Of a stretch of 21,998 nt of DNA, positions 8,128-14,471 are shown one piece after another. A model generated the notes under the pieces. That model saw only the letters and a list, made by a program, of their open reading frames with translations. It did no database searches and was not told the DNA's origin. Position numbers and translations under genes: made by a program. The stretch is from Nostoc sp. GT001 (GTDB lineage Bacteria > Cyanobacteriota > Cyanobacteriia > Cyanobacteriales > Nostocaceae): NCBI RefSeq assembly GCF_030382115.1, contig NZ_JAUDRJ010000003.1, positions 5,404,486 through 5,426,483 of the forward strand. Direction: 5' to 3'. Position 1 is the first letter of the stretch. Each line of letters starts with the position of its first letter.

Positions 8128-8607
8128 TTACGTAGCTGCTAATTCCTGTAATTTAGTTAAAACTGCCTGAGCATGACCTTTGGTTTTCACATTAGGCCAA
8201 GTATATACAATGATTTTATCAGGTGAAATTAGAAAGGTTGACCGAGCAACACCCATATATTCTTTGCCCATAAACTTTTTTAACCGCCAAGCACCGTAAG
8301 CTTCTGTCAAAATATGTTCTGGGTCACTTAAAAGGGTGATTGACAAGTTATGTTTGCTGATAAATTTACAATGGGATTTACCTGAATCTGGACTTACGCC
8401 TAAGATTTTCGCTCCCAGTTTGCTGAAGTCTTGATACAACTCGGTGAAATCTTTTGCTTCGGTGGTGCAGCCCGGTGTGTCATCTTTAGGGTAGAAGTAG
8501 AGGACAACCCACTGACTGCTGAGGTCGTCGAGAGTGACCGAATTGCCATTTTGGTCAGGGGTGGAGAAATCTGGCGCTGGTTGTCCGACTTGGGGATTGT
8601 TGCTCAT
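8128..8607 (-). CDS. bcp: Peroxiredoxin, BCP/PrxQ type
   Basis: A 159-residue thioredoxin-fold peroxidase that reduces hydroperoxides with thioredoxin. ATG 8607 (MSNNPQVGQPAPDF) is chosen; the open frame reaches 8712, but the extra 35 codons run through a GTAGGCGTAGCC repeat and are unlikely to be translated. The peroxidatic cysteine is C47 in YPKDDTPGCTTE. The resolving cysteine found five residues later in E. coli-type BCP is absent (K52). The only other cysteine lies further on, in SHCKF, so the protein may work as a 1-Cys enzyme or use an atypical partner. It is divergent from the photolyase-like gene across a 104-bp gap. Confidence 0.9.
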   Translation of the reverse strand: MSNNPQVGQPAPDFSTPDQNGNSVTLDDLSSQWVVLYFYPKDDTPGCTTEAKDFTELYQDFSKLGAKILGVSPDSGKSHCKFISKHNLSITLLSDPEHILTEAYGAWRLKKFMGKEYMGVARSTFLISPDKIIVYTWPNVKTKGHAQAVLTKLQELAAT

Positions 8608-8626
8608 GATGAGGGTGTGAGAGATT

Positions 8627-8692
8627 GTGTAGGCGTAGCCCATCGTAGATATCGCTTTACAATTGTACATAGATTGAGCTATGCCTACGCAC
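8627..8692. repeat. Inverted GTAGGCGTAGCC repeat in a divergent promoter
   Basis: The left arm GTGTAGGCGTAGCC (8627-8640) and right arm GCTATGCCTACGCAC (8678-8692) are imperfect inverses. The left arm and its continuation ATCGTAGATATCGCTT match, with about 5 differences in 31, a block inside the DUF4912 gene at 19104-19134. It lies in the bcp/photolyase-like intergenic gap, where any promoter for either gene must also be. Confidence 0.65.
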
Positions 8693-8711
8693 CCATTCCT
8701 ATTTGCTGACA

Positions 8712-9095
8712 ATGACTAAAGATATGCAACGCGAATTTACCAACCGCGATGAGTTGGTAGCCTACCTGCGCGAACAATTCCCAGGTGCAGCACAACGCGA
8801 TCGCCACATCAGCGAAACTCTGGGGGGACGCAAAGCGGCACAAACAGCACTGCAAAAAATCGATCCCCTTCGCTATGCCCAAACACGTAATTTCTTCACA
8901 GGCGCAGTCACGCGACTTTCGCCTTACATCCGCTATGGCGTTTTGAGTTTGCGAGAAATTCGAGATTATATCCTCAACCAAGTACAGCACCAAGATGATG
9001 CTACAAAACTAATTAACGAATTAGGCTGGCGCGACTATTGGCAACGGTTGTATATGAAGTTGGGGGATGAAATCTGGAAAGAACCAGGAAGAGTA
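8712..9095 (+). CDS. Photolyase-like FAD-binding protein, exon 1
   Basis: The first 128 codons of a stand-alone photolyase/cryptochrome FAD-binding protein; the gene is broken by a group II intron and resumes at about 11325. ATG 8712 is used; the frame stays open back to a TTG at 8703. Recognisable family segments are GGRKAAQTAL, the YAQTRNF linker, the flavin-pocket segment TRLSPYIRYGVLS, and LGWRDYWQRLY. The usual N-terminal alpha/beta antenna domain is absent; a separate downstream gene (11792-12220) supplies it. Without splicing, translation runs five codons into the intron (VRFVD) and stops at 9113. Spliced with exon 2 the product would be about 284 residues, half a normal photolyase. 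Confidence 0.82.
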
Positions 9096-9656
9096 GTGCG
9101 ATTCGTTGATTAGCAAATCACGGTAATCAGTCCGTAAATAACTAATCCAGCCCGACAGCAGATTACTGTCACTAAAGGCTGAACTCTCGGTCAGATGTAG
9201 GTGAAAGTCCTACCATTCAGACTCAGAATTGACTCCTTACCTGCCCACACCGAACAAGCTCGGTTCTTGTAGAGTGAAGCTGGGAACAGGGTGCAATCAG
9301 ACGACCGTTGCGGGTTGACACTGGCGCTAATAGGGAGTTCCCACGATGAAACAGAGCCTAAAAAAGCGACTTACCAGGAAACAGGGCGCAACACAAAAAC
9401 CCTGATTTTGCTGGAGTTCATTCCCGCCGAAAAAATACTCTATTATCGGCAAAGAGTCCAGGGAATCCAGCAGTCGAAGTGGCTACATCTAACGGAACTA
9501 TCAATCTCACCGAGGGAACGAATAAAAACGAGTTGTGGGTCAAGGGGCTTTTCGTTCCCCATGTAGACCAGACGAGAGGATTAATCCCCACAATTCGGGT
9601 AGGACAGACCGTAATTGGTCTGAGGTGTTCAGAATACACTAACTAGAGAAGAGAAA

Positions 9657-11237
9657 ATGATTAGACACAGTTATAAAACTAGTGAATCTTGGAAAGCCCT
9701 ACCGTGGAAGAAATTCCGCCGAAATCTTTTCCGCCTTCAAAAGCGCGTGTATAAAGCTGTTCAAGTTGGAGACAAGCGGAAAGCTAGGTTACTCCAAAAG
9801 CTTATTCTAAAATCCACCTCGGCTCGATTTCTTGCAATTAGACTTGTATCTCAGCTAAACGCTGGTAAAAAGACGGCTGGTATCGATGGTAAGAAATCCC
9901 TTTCATTTGAAGAACGCTTCAACCTTGAAGAACTACTGAAAATGAATAGTGGAAATTGGAAGCATCAAGGAATACGGGAAATCCCCATCCCTAAGAAGGA
10001 CGGGACTACCAGAATGCTTAAAATACCCACCATAGCGGATAGAGCTTGGCAATGCCTTGCAAAATATGCCTTGGAAGCCGCCCACGAAGCAACTTTCCAT
10101 GCCAGAAGCTACGGGTTCAGAACTGGGCGCTCTGCCCACGACGCACAAAAGTACATTCAAACAAACCTGAACTCAAGATGCAATGGAATAGAAAAACGAG
10201 TTATAGAACTCGACATTGAAAAGTGCTTCGACAGGATTAACCACTCAGCGATAATGGATGAACTCATTGCCCCCAAAGGCTTAAAACTCGGAATCTTCCG
10301 ATGCCTTAAGGCAGGGGTAAACCCAGAATTTCCTGAACAAGGAACCCCACAAGGGGGAGTGGTCAGTCCATTGCTAGCAAATATTGCACTCAACGGGATT
10401 GAGAGTATACACAGATACCACTACAGCTACAAACAAGGATGTAGAATAACTGATAAAACTTCAAAAGAGGATATCAGTGAACCATCAGTCCGATACGCGG
10501 ACGACATGGTTATTATACTCCGACCCGAAGATGACGCGACAGAGATACTTGAAAGAATCAGCGAGTTCCTCCGCAAACGCGGAATGAATATAAGCCAAAA
10601 GAAAACCAAAGTTACCGCCGCGACAGATGGATTTGATTTCCTCGGCTGGCACTTTAAAATCCAGAAAAACGGAAAGTTTAGATGTACTCCCTCAGTGGAC
10701 AACTTCAAAGCATTCCGTAAGAAAGTAAAACACATCGTCAACAACTCGAATTATGGTGCTACTACAAAGGCTGAGAAATTAGCCCCGGTGGTTAGAGGCT
10801 GGAGAAACTACCATAAGTTCTGCAACATGGACGGGTCTAAAAACTCGTTATACCACATCCAAAAAAGAGCTTATACGGTATTCAACAAGGAAGCCAAGAA
10901 AAATCGCTACTCTAGCAAGAAATTAATAGACAAAGCATTTCCGAAGGTTCCCTACTCCGAAGGTAGCCACGTCATGATTAAAGGAAGAAAATCCCCCTAT
11001 GACGGAGATACAGCGTACTGGAGCGAACGTAACAGTAAACTCTATGACGGCGAAACCTCTAAAGCCATTAAGAAGCAAAACCATAAATGTGCATCCTGCG
11101 GCTTAAAGTTCATCGATGAAGAACGGGTTCACCTGCATCACATCGATGGAAATCATGCCAATTGGAAGAAAAATAATCTGGAAGCAATTCATGAGAGTTG
11201 CCACGATTACAAGCACATGAGCAAAAGCGCAAGCTAA
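9657..11237 (+). CDS. ltrA: Group II intron reverse transcriptase/maturase with HNH domain
   Basis: A 526-residue intron-encoded protein, intact end to end. The reverse transcriptase domain (about 50-330) has RT motifs including IPIPKKDG (110-116), the SYGFRTGRSAHDA block (151-163), LDIEKCFDRINH (185-196), GTPQGGVVSPLLANI (229-243) and the catalytic YADD (280-283). The maturase (X) region follows at about 340-440 and includes GWRNYHKF. The C-terminal HNH endonuclease has C478-x2-C481, H493-H494, N506, H512 and C515. Together these activities allow splicing and retrohoming, so the element may still be mobile. The start ATG has GAGAAGAG just upstream. It resembles the chloroplast-like (CL) class common in cyanobacteria. 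Confidence 0.95.
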   Translation: MIRHSYKTSESWKALPWKKFRRNLFRLQKRVYKAVQVGDKRKARLLQKLILKSTSARFLAIRLVSQLNAGKKTAGIDGKKSLSFEERFNLEELLKMNSGNWKHQGIREIPIPKKDGTTRMLKIPTIADRAWQCLAKYALEAAHEATFHARSYGFRTGRSAHDAQKYIQTNLNSRCNGIEKRVIELDIEKCFDRINHSAIMDELIAPKGLKLGIFRCLKAGVNPEFPEQGTPQGGVVSPLLANIALNGIESIHRYHYSYKQGCRITDKTSKEDISEPSVRYADDMVIILRPEDDATEILERISEFLRKRGMNISQKKTKVTAATDGFDFLGWHFKIQKNGKFRCTPSVDNFKAFRKKVKHIVNNSNYGATTKAEKLAPVVRGWRNYHKFCNMDGSKNSLYHIQKRAYTVFNKEAKKNRYSSKKLIDKAFPKVPYSEGSHVMIKGRKSPYDGDTAYWSERNSKLYDGETSKAIKKQNHKCASCGLKFIDEERVHLHHIDGNHANWKKNNLEAIHESCHDYKHMSKSAS

Positions 11238-11246
11238 GAACATCGG

Positions 11247-11281
11247 GAGCCGTGTACACGGAAACGGGTACGCACGGATCT
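11247..11281 (+). ncRNA. Group II intron domain V
   Basis: A 35-nt hairpin beginning GAGCCGTGTACACGGAAACG and ending CACGGATCT. It has the GAGCCGTGT / GCACGG(A/T)TCT lower stem and GAAA tetraloop that form the ribozyme core. Domain VI (about 11285-11320) follows directly, with GGTG/CATC pairing and an unpaired GA containing the likely branch A (11316). Confidence 0.9.
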
Positions 11282-11324
11282 AACTGAGAGGTGCGGGGAA
11301 TAATATCCTCCATCGACTCAACCC

Positions 11325-11795
11325 AAAACTGGTTACACTGTGGGCGAATATGCACCCGAATTGCCACAAGATGTGAGAGAAGGAACTACAGGCAGAGTTT
11401 GCATTGACAATTTCAGTCGTGATTTGAGAGAAACTGGTTATTTACATAACCACGCGCGAATGTGGCTAGCGGCTTATGTTGTCCATTGGCGGCGTATTCG
11501 TTGGCAAGCAGGAGCCAAATGGTTTCTTGAACACCTTTTAGATGGAGATCCTGCTAGTAATAATATGTCATGGCAGTGGGTTGCTAGCACGTTTAGTCAT
11601 AAACCGTATTTTTTCAACCGTGAAAATTTAGAACGCTACACCAAAGGCGTTTATTGCCAGAAATGTCCCCTTTACGGTCATTGTGATTTTGAAGGCAGTT
11701 ATGAAGAATTAGAACAGCGACTTTTTCCTAAAGGTGAATTTAGTAAACAACCTAATAGCCAAAGTTGGCAGCGTGGAAAGAAAGGTAAAAAATGA
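11325..11795 (+). CDS. Photolyase-like FAD-binding protein, exon 2
   Basis: The continuation of the gene interrupted at 9095, starting at KTGYTVGEYAPELP in the frame ending at 11795. It holds the heart of the FAD-binding fold: GYLHNHARMW, WRRIRWQAGAKWFLEHL and DPASNNMSWQWVAST, with an Asn at the flavin-N5 position and Trp residues where the photoreduction triad usually lies. Four cysteines stand out: one in TGRVCIDNF, then C-x2-C-x5-C in VYCQKCPLYGHC, 84 residues later. This resembles the [4Fe-4S] ligand spacing of FeS-BCP/PhrB-type photolyases, as I recall it. The tail is Lys- and Gln-rich. The stop overlaps the next gene's start (ATGA, 11792-11795). The frame joins exon 1 only if splicing falls before 11322 or 11325. 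Confidence 0.8.
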   Translation, partial: KTGYTVGEYAPELPQDVREGTTGRVCIDNFSRDLRETGYLHNHARMWLAAYVVHWRRIRWQAGAKWFLEHLLDGDPASNNMSWQWVASTFSHKPYFFNRENLERYTKGVYCQKCPLYGHCDFEGSYEELEQRLFPKGEFSKQPNSQSWQRGKKGKK

Positions 11796-12220
11796 ATAAA
11801 CCAATTGTTTGGGTACATGGAGATTGTCTCAGTCCATATAATCCCACATTGCAAAAATACCCCGATGCCCCAGCTATCTGGGTTTGGGATGAGGCTTTGA
11901 TAGAGGAATGGCAATTGAGTCTTAAACGTCTCACCTTCATTTACGAATGTTTGCTAGAGTTACCTGTTGTTATTCGCCGTGGCAATGTGGCACTAGAAAT
12001 TTTAGCTTTTGCTCAAGAACATGATGCCAATTTAGTTGTCACAGCCGATAGTCCCAGTCCCCGGTTTGATGATATCTGTAATCAAATGGAGCGTTCTATA
12101 GCAGTGGAAGTGTTAGAGGTAGAATCATTTTTTGACTATGACGGCTATATTGACTTGAAACGTTTCTCGCGCTATTGGAAAGTGGCTCAAAATTATGTTT
12201 ATCAAAAGCCTTCGCCCTAA
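11792..12220 (+). CDS. Stand-alone photolyase alpha/beta (antenna-type) domain protein
   Basis: A 142-residue protein matching only the N-terminal Rossmann-like domain of photolyases and cryptochromes, the part that carries the antenna chromophore in full-length enzymes. Visible family features are the first strand VWVHGDCLSPYNPTL (counterpart of LVWFRRDLRLxDNPAL), WVWDEAL, LPVVIRRGN (counterpart of the LxVRxGD motif), LAFAQEHDANLVVTAD, and a final strand IAVEVLEVESF. Its ATG overlaps the stop of the FAD-domain gene, so the two are translationally coupled. The obvious inference is a two-subunit photolyase-like flavoprotein with the normal domain order reversed. Whether it binds a folate or flavin antenna cannot be read from sequence. 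Confidence 0.8.
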   Translation: MNKPIVWVHGDCLSPYNPTLQKYPDAPAIWVWDEALIEEWQLSLKRLTFIYECLLELPVVIRRGNVALEILAFAQEHDANLVVTADSPSPRFDDICNQMERSIAVEVLEVESFFDYDGYIDLKRFSRYWKVAQNYVYQKPSP

Positions 12221-12237
12221 ATTCCTCTTATAAATTG

Positions 12238-12461
12238 GGCTACGGTGTACACACAAGTCAAATTACCCTAAAAACCTAGCTTGATAGGACTTTCCTCGTT
12301 CCCAGGCGGAGCCTGGGAACGCATTCATTGAGTCTTTGACTCAATGTCTGACAGGAGGCAGAGCCTCTAAATCAGGCATTCCCATGCAGAGCATGGGAAC
12401 GAGATAAACGAAAAAACAATGGAAAATCAAGCTTTTTTCGACTTGTGTATACACCGTAGCC
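12238..12461. repeat. 224-bp block bounded by 22-bp inverted repeats
   Basis: GGCTACGGTGTACACACAAGTC (12238-12259) is inverted with one mismatch at 12440-12461. Between them lie AT-rich sequence and the multi-hairpin module at 12299-12405. No target duplication is obvious. A further direct copy of the right arm lies at 12556-12577. It has no coding capacity and may be a MITE-like element. Confidence 0.55.
12299..12405. repeat. Multi-hairpin module, copy 1
   Basis: Four successive hairpins: CGTTCCCAGGC/GCCTGGGAACG, TTGAGTC/GACTCAA, GAGGC/GCCTC, and TTCCCATGC/GCATGGGAA. A similar series in the same order is at 17143-17249. Downstream of the photolyase pair it could act as a terminator or RNA-stabilising structure, but it looks like a dispersed repeat. 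Confidence 0.65.
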
Positions 12462-12555
12462 TTTCCAAGGGGGGAAACAAGAAAATCTAGTTCCCTCCCC
12501 AATACATACGGGGAGGGTTAGGGTGGGGTAATTCAAAGACTGGTAGTGATTCCAT

Positions 12556-12577
12556 AACTTGTGTGTACACCATAGCC
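12556..12577 (+). repeat. Dispersed 22-bp repeat, copy 4
   Basis: AACTTGTGTGTACACCATAGCC, a direct copy of the motif at 12440-12461 with three changes. Around it (12462-12615) are only G-rich GGGGAGGGTTAGGG-type repeats; no gene is seen. Confidence 0.55.
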
Positions 12578-12624
12578 CTTCTCCCAAATTGAGAGAAGGG
12601 GTTAGGGGATGAGGGCGGTTAATT

Positions 12625-12677
12625 TTACTTAAAAGATTTTGATTGATTTTTTAAGTAAGATTAACTTATAAGTTAAT
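12625..12677. other. AT-rich hairpin plus perfect palindrome
   Basis: TTACTTAAAA (12625-12634) pairs perfectly with TTTTAAGTAA (12649-12658) over a 14-nt loop. Directly after it is the 18-bp perfect palindrome ATTAACTTATAAGTTAAT (12660-12677). They lie just before the 42-bp tandem repeat and could be an operator or part of a repeat element. Confidence 0.5.
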
Positions 12678-12685
12678 TACAACAA

Positions 12686-12937
12686 TTGCTGCAATCATTT
12701 AAACCTTTCTTATACATGAAAGAGTAATTGTTGCAAACTATTAAGCCTTTCCAGCAATTGCTTATATATTTCTTGGAAATACTTAAACCTTTCTTATATA
12801 TGGAGAAACAATTGTTGCAAAGTATTAAGCCTTTCCAACACTTGCTTATACATTTATTGGAAATACTTAAACCTTTCTTATACATGAAAGAGCAATTGTT
12901 GCAAACGCTTCAATTTTGGCAACTAGTCTTGCAGATT
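12686..12937 (+). repeat. Six 42-bp tandem repeats (84-bp dimers) with open frame
   Basis: Six diverged 42-bp units, starting at 12686, 12728, 12770, 12812, 12854 and 12896, alternate in two types to give an 84-bp period. In frame they read as 14-residue units of the form LLQ(S/T)IKPFQxLLIx / LLEILKPFLYMKEQ. The first unit ends in TAA where later units have CAA. From TTG 12728 the frame stays open for 90 codons to 13000, with no ATG or Shine-Dalgarno sequence. The opposite strand is also open (12885-12673, ATG start) as Cys-rich (Y/W)KKGL repeats, as expected when a period is a multiple of three. It could be a decayed repeat-protein gene or a non-coding minisatellite. Confidence 0.7.
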
Positions 12938-12949
12938 AATCGAGTTATA

Positions 12950-12986
12950 AGTGCTGAGTTGCAAGTGAGATTTTTCACTCAGCACT
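12950..12986. terminator. 10-bp stem hairpin after the tandem repeat
   Basis: AGTGCTGAGT (12950-12959) and ACTCAGCACT (12977-12986) form a perfect 10-bp stem around a 17-nt loop that itself contains GTGA...TCAC. No U-run follows. It may end a transcript crossing the tandem repeat, or be another repeat relic. Confidence 0.4.
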
Positions 12987-13081
12987 CTTCAATCTATTGA
13001 GGTTTGTAAATAATTTGTATCTCTGCAAGGAATATTCCTTTAGACTGAGTTTCAACTGAAAAAATGTGGGAATAAACACAA

Positions 13082-13402
13082 ATGCATTCGTTAAATATAT
13101 TTTGTCACGAATCTGTAGTTGCTGTTTCCTTTGTCGCTTGCATTATTGGACTGTTGTTATTGTGGAATAGTAAGCAGCAAGCAAATGAGATGGAAGAAAC
13201 AGAGCGAATTCTGTTTAGAATGAGCTTTAGTTACTGGCTAGTTTACTGTGTAGCTTTTGGCATCGAAAAAATAGTTTTACCTGGCTGGGAATCTGTAGTC
13301 ATGACTTTGAAAATAACTACGGCTCTGTCATATTTCTTAACTTTTTCTTGCATCGTTAGTCTGCCGCTACATAAATTTGCAGTACATCGGGTTGAGGAAT
13401 AG
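13082..13402 (+). CDS. Small membrane protein of unknown function
   Basis: A 106-residue protein that I do not recognise. Three hydrophobic stretches at about 11-28, 50-66 and 79-96 suggest three membrane helices, separated by a charged segment (KQQANEMEETERILFR, 31-46) and a short loop (PGWES). ATG 13082 is the only reasonable start and has no clear Shine-Dalgarno sequence. It stands alone on the plus strand between the tandem-repeat region and the convergent DUF2103 gene. Its codon use looks ordinary and it has no internal stops, so it is probably a real gene. Confidence 0.6.
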   Translation: MHSLNIFCHESVVAVSFVACIIGLLLLWNSKQQANEMEETERILFRMSFSYWLVYCVAFGIEKIVLPGWESVVMTLKITTALSYFLTFSCIVSLPLHKFAVHRVEE

Positions 13403-13415
13403 TGATTGGGGATCC

Positions 13416-13442
13416 CTTCTCTGCGAGACGCTACGCGAACGG
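13416..13442. repeat. CTGCGAGACGCTACGCGAAC repeat
   Basis: One copy of a Nostocales short repeat. Its reverse complement recurs almost perfectly inside the DUF2103 coding sequence (13763-13787), and a third copy is at 21799-21817. It lies between convergent genes. Confidence 0.65.
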
Positions 13443-13476
13443 CTTCGCTCAGGGCAAGTGGGCATGGAGTATGCGA

Positions 13477-13821
13477 TTAACATCTCATAGCGATCGCTAA
13501 TGCAGCTTCTAGTTGATCTTGGGGTAAAGTCGTTAAAATAAAGACCTCTTGTACCGTTTTCCCCTGCCGTGCAATGACTTTATAGCCGCCGCGAATGGGT
13601 ACTGAGACGCGTAGTTGCATTTTTGGACAATGACCCTTCGATCGCCCAATCACTCCCGGCGTCACAGTTTGGATGCCATCTTGCTGACAAAGACGTTCTA
13701 AAATGGGGATAAGACCAGAAAGGTGTGTTGAGTGATTCCAAACCAGTCTGGCAGCTTTTTGTGTTCGCGTAGCGTCTCGTAGAGAAGCCGTGCGGAGAGG
13801 ATCTACGGAGGGTTTGCCCAT
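13477..13821 (-). CDS. DUF2103 (predicted metal-binding) protein
   Basis: A 114-residue protein that I match, from memory, to the DUF2103 family, annotated as a predicted metal-binding protein and found in cyanobacteria and archaea. Characteristic segments are ARLVWNHSTHLSGLIPILERL, TPGVIGRSKGHCP and LRVSVPIRGGYKVIARQGKTVQEVF; His, Cys and Asp residues in the first two could bind metal. The N-terminal residues PLRTASLRDATRTQ are encoded by an in-frame copy of the CGTAGCGTCTCG repeat (13763-13787), apparently a later insertion. It starts 5 bp after clpS on the same strand, so the two are likely co-transcribed. Its function is unknown. Confidence 0.7.
   Translation of the reverse strand: MGKPSVDPLRTASLRDATRTQKAARLVWNHSTHLSGLIPILERLCQQDGIQTVTPGVIGRSKGHCPKMQLRVSVPIRGGYKVIARQGKTVQEVFILTTLPQDQLEAALAIAMRC
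13763..13787. repeat. Short repeat inside the DUF2103 gene
   Basis: GTTCGCGTAGCGTCTCGTAG and flanking bases match the inverse of 13416-13442 with about one difference. It is translated as part of the N-terminus of the DUF2103 protein. Confidence 0.65.
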
Positions 13822-13826
13822 AATAA

Positions 13827-14153
13827 TTAAGCTGCTTCTAGAGGTGCCATTGTCAAACCTGCTCGGCGCAGCTGCTGGTGATAGAGTTCCGCAGGTTCTT
13901 GAGGCCCGACCCAGACGATCGCTTGACCTTCATAGTGTACCTGATTAGTCAGATCCCACGCGCGATCGCCACTCATCCCTGGAATATATTTCATCAAACA
14001 TTCAGACACGTGTTGGAATGTATTAAAATCATCGTTTAATACAATCACTTTGTAATTCGGATAAGTCTTACGGATAACTTGATTAGACCGTTCAGGAGCT
14101 ATAGTTGGTGCTGTGGACATCCCGTAAACATCTGCTGAAAGTGTCATAACCAT
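13827..14153 (-). CDS. clpS: ATP-dependent Clp protease adaptor ClpS
   Basis: A 108-residue ClpS adaptor, which binds N-end-rule substrates and hands them to the Clp chaperone-protease. The core NYKVIVLNDDFNTFQHVSECLMKYIPGM carries the conserved substrate-pocket NDD and the helix after it, and is followed by DRAWDLTNQVHYEGQAIVWVG. The C-terminus YHQQLRRAGLTMAPLEAA is the usual Clp-contact side of the fold. An in-frame TTG at 14168 is open, but ATG 14153 is chosen; ATG 14147 or 14120 (MSTAPT) are possible too, as the first 30 residues are poorly conserved. Cyanobacteria carry ClpS1 and ClpS2; which this is cannot be fixed by eye. DUF2103 follows 5 bp downstream. Confidence 0.9.
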   Translation of the reverse strand: MVMTLSADVYGMSTAPTIAPERSNQVIRKTYPNYKVIVLNDDFNTFQHVSECLMKYIPGMSGDRAWDLTNQVHYEGQAIVWVGPQEPAELYHQQLRRAGLTMAPLEAA

Positions 14154-14232
14154 AAAACAATTGGTCAAGATAATTTTACAAAACTACACTACAAGTAATT
14201 AGTTTAGTTCATTGTTTGGAGATTGGGGACTG

Positions 14233-14260
14233 GGAAGTTAGGAGTTAGGAGTTAGGAGTT
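14233..14260. repeat. STRR heptamer array, left part
   Basis: Tandem GTTAGGA heptamers. The array resumes at 14412 after the element at 14261-14411. Joining the two sides minus one TTA gives five heptamers in perfect phase, the last one GTTAGGT. Confidence 0.8.
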
Positions 14261-14411
14261 ATATCAAGTTTGGTTAAACACTTGTAATATTTGTAGGTTG
14301 GGTTAAAGAACGAAACTCAACATTTAATCTGTGTTCATTTTGGGTTTCACTGCCATTCAACCCAACCTACATTGATAGATTTTATTACAAATAACCACCC
14401 AAACTTGATAT
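14261..14411. mobile_element. MITE-like element inserted in an STRR array
   Basis: About 150 bp with 13-bp perfect terminal inverted repeats, ATATCAAGTTTGG and CCAAACTTGATAT. A second nested inverted repeat, TGTAGGTTGGGTT and AACCCAACCTACA, lies inside. No coding capacity. The flanks show a TTA duplication (or 10 bp, TTAGGAGTTA; the periodic target makes the length ambiguous). It is presumably moved in trans by a transposase elsewhere. Confidence 0.75.
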
Positions 14412-14471
14412 TAGGAGTTAGGTATTTTGTATTACGAAGAATTCAATGCCCAATCCCTAATGCCCAATGCC

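Larger units (their letters stand above)
9096..11322 (+). mobile_element. Group II intron inserted in the photolyase-like gene
   Basis: A ribozyme retroelement of about 2.2 kb that splices from RNA and spreads with its encoded protein. The 5' end is the canonical GTGCG at 9096. The last six exon bases, AGAGTA (9090-9095), are fully complementary to TACTCT at 9436-9441, a candidate EBS1. The 5' ribozyme domains occupy 9096-9656 and the maturase gene follows in domain IV. A textbook domain V hairpin lies at 11247-11281, then domain VI with a likely bulged branch A at 11316. An AY ending puts the 3' end at 11322, give or take two bases. The 3' boundary is uncertain because that choice does not restore the host frame. 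Confidence 0.88.

Noticed and set aside
8608..8712. 35-residue N-terminal extension of the peroxiredoxin
   Set aside because: It runs through an inverted repeat in the divergent promoter; the family start MSNNPQVGQPAPDF fits ATG 8607.
12686..12937. CRISPR array
   Set aside because: Repeats are contiguous without unique spacers, units diverge, and no cas genes are present.
12728..13000. 90-codon ORF as a confident gene
   Set aside because: It has a TTG start and no ribosome site, lies entirely in tandem repeat, and ends in a hairpin; reported as a repeat only.
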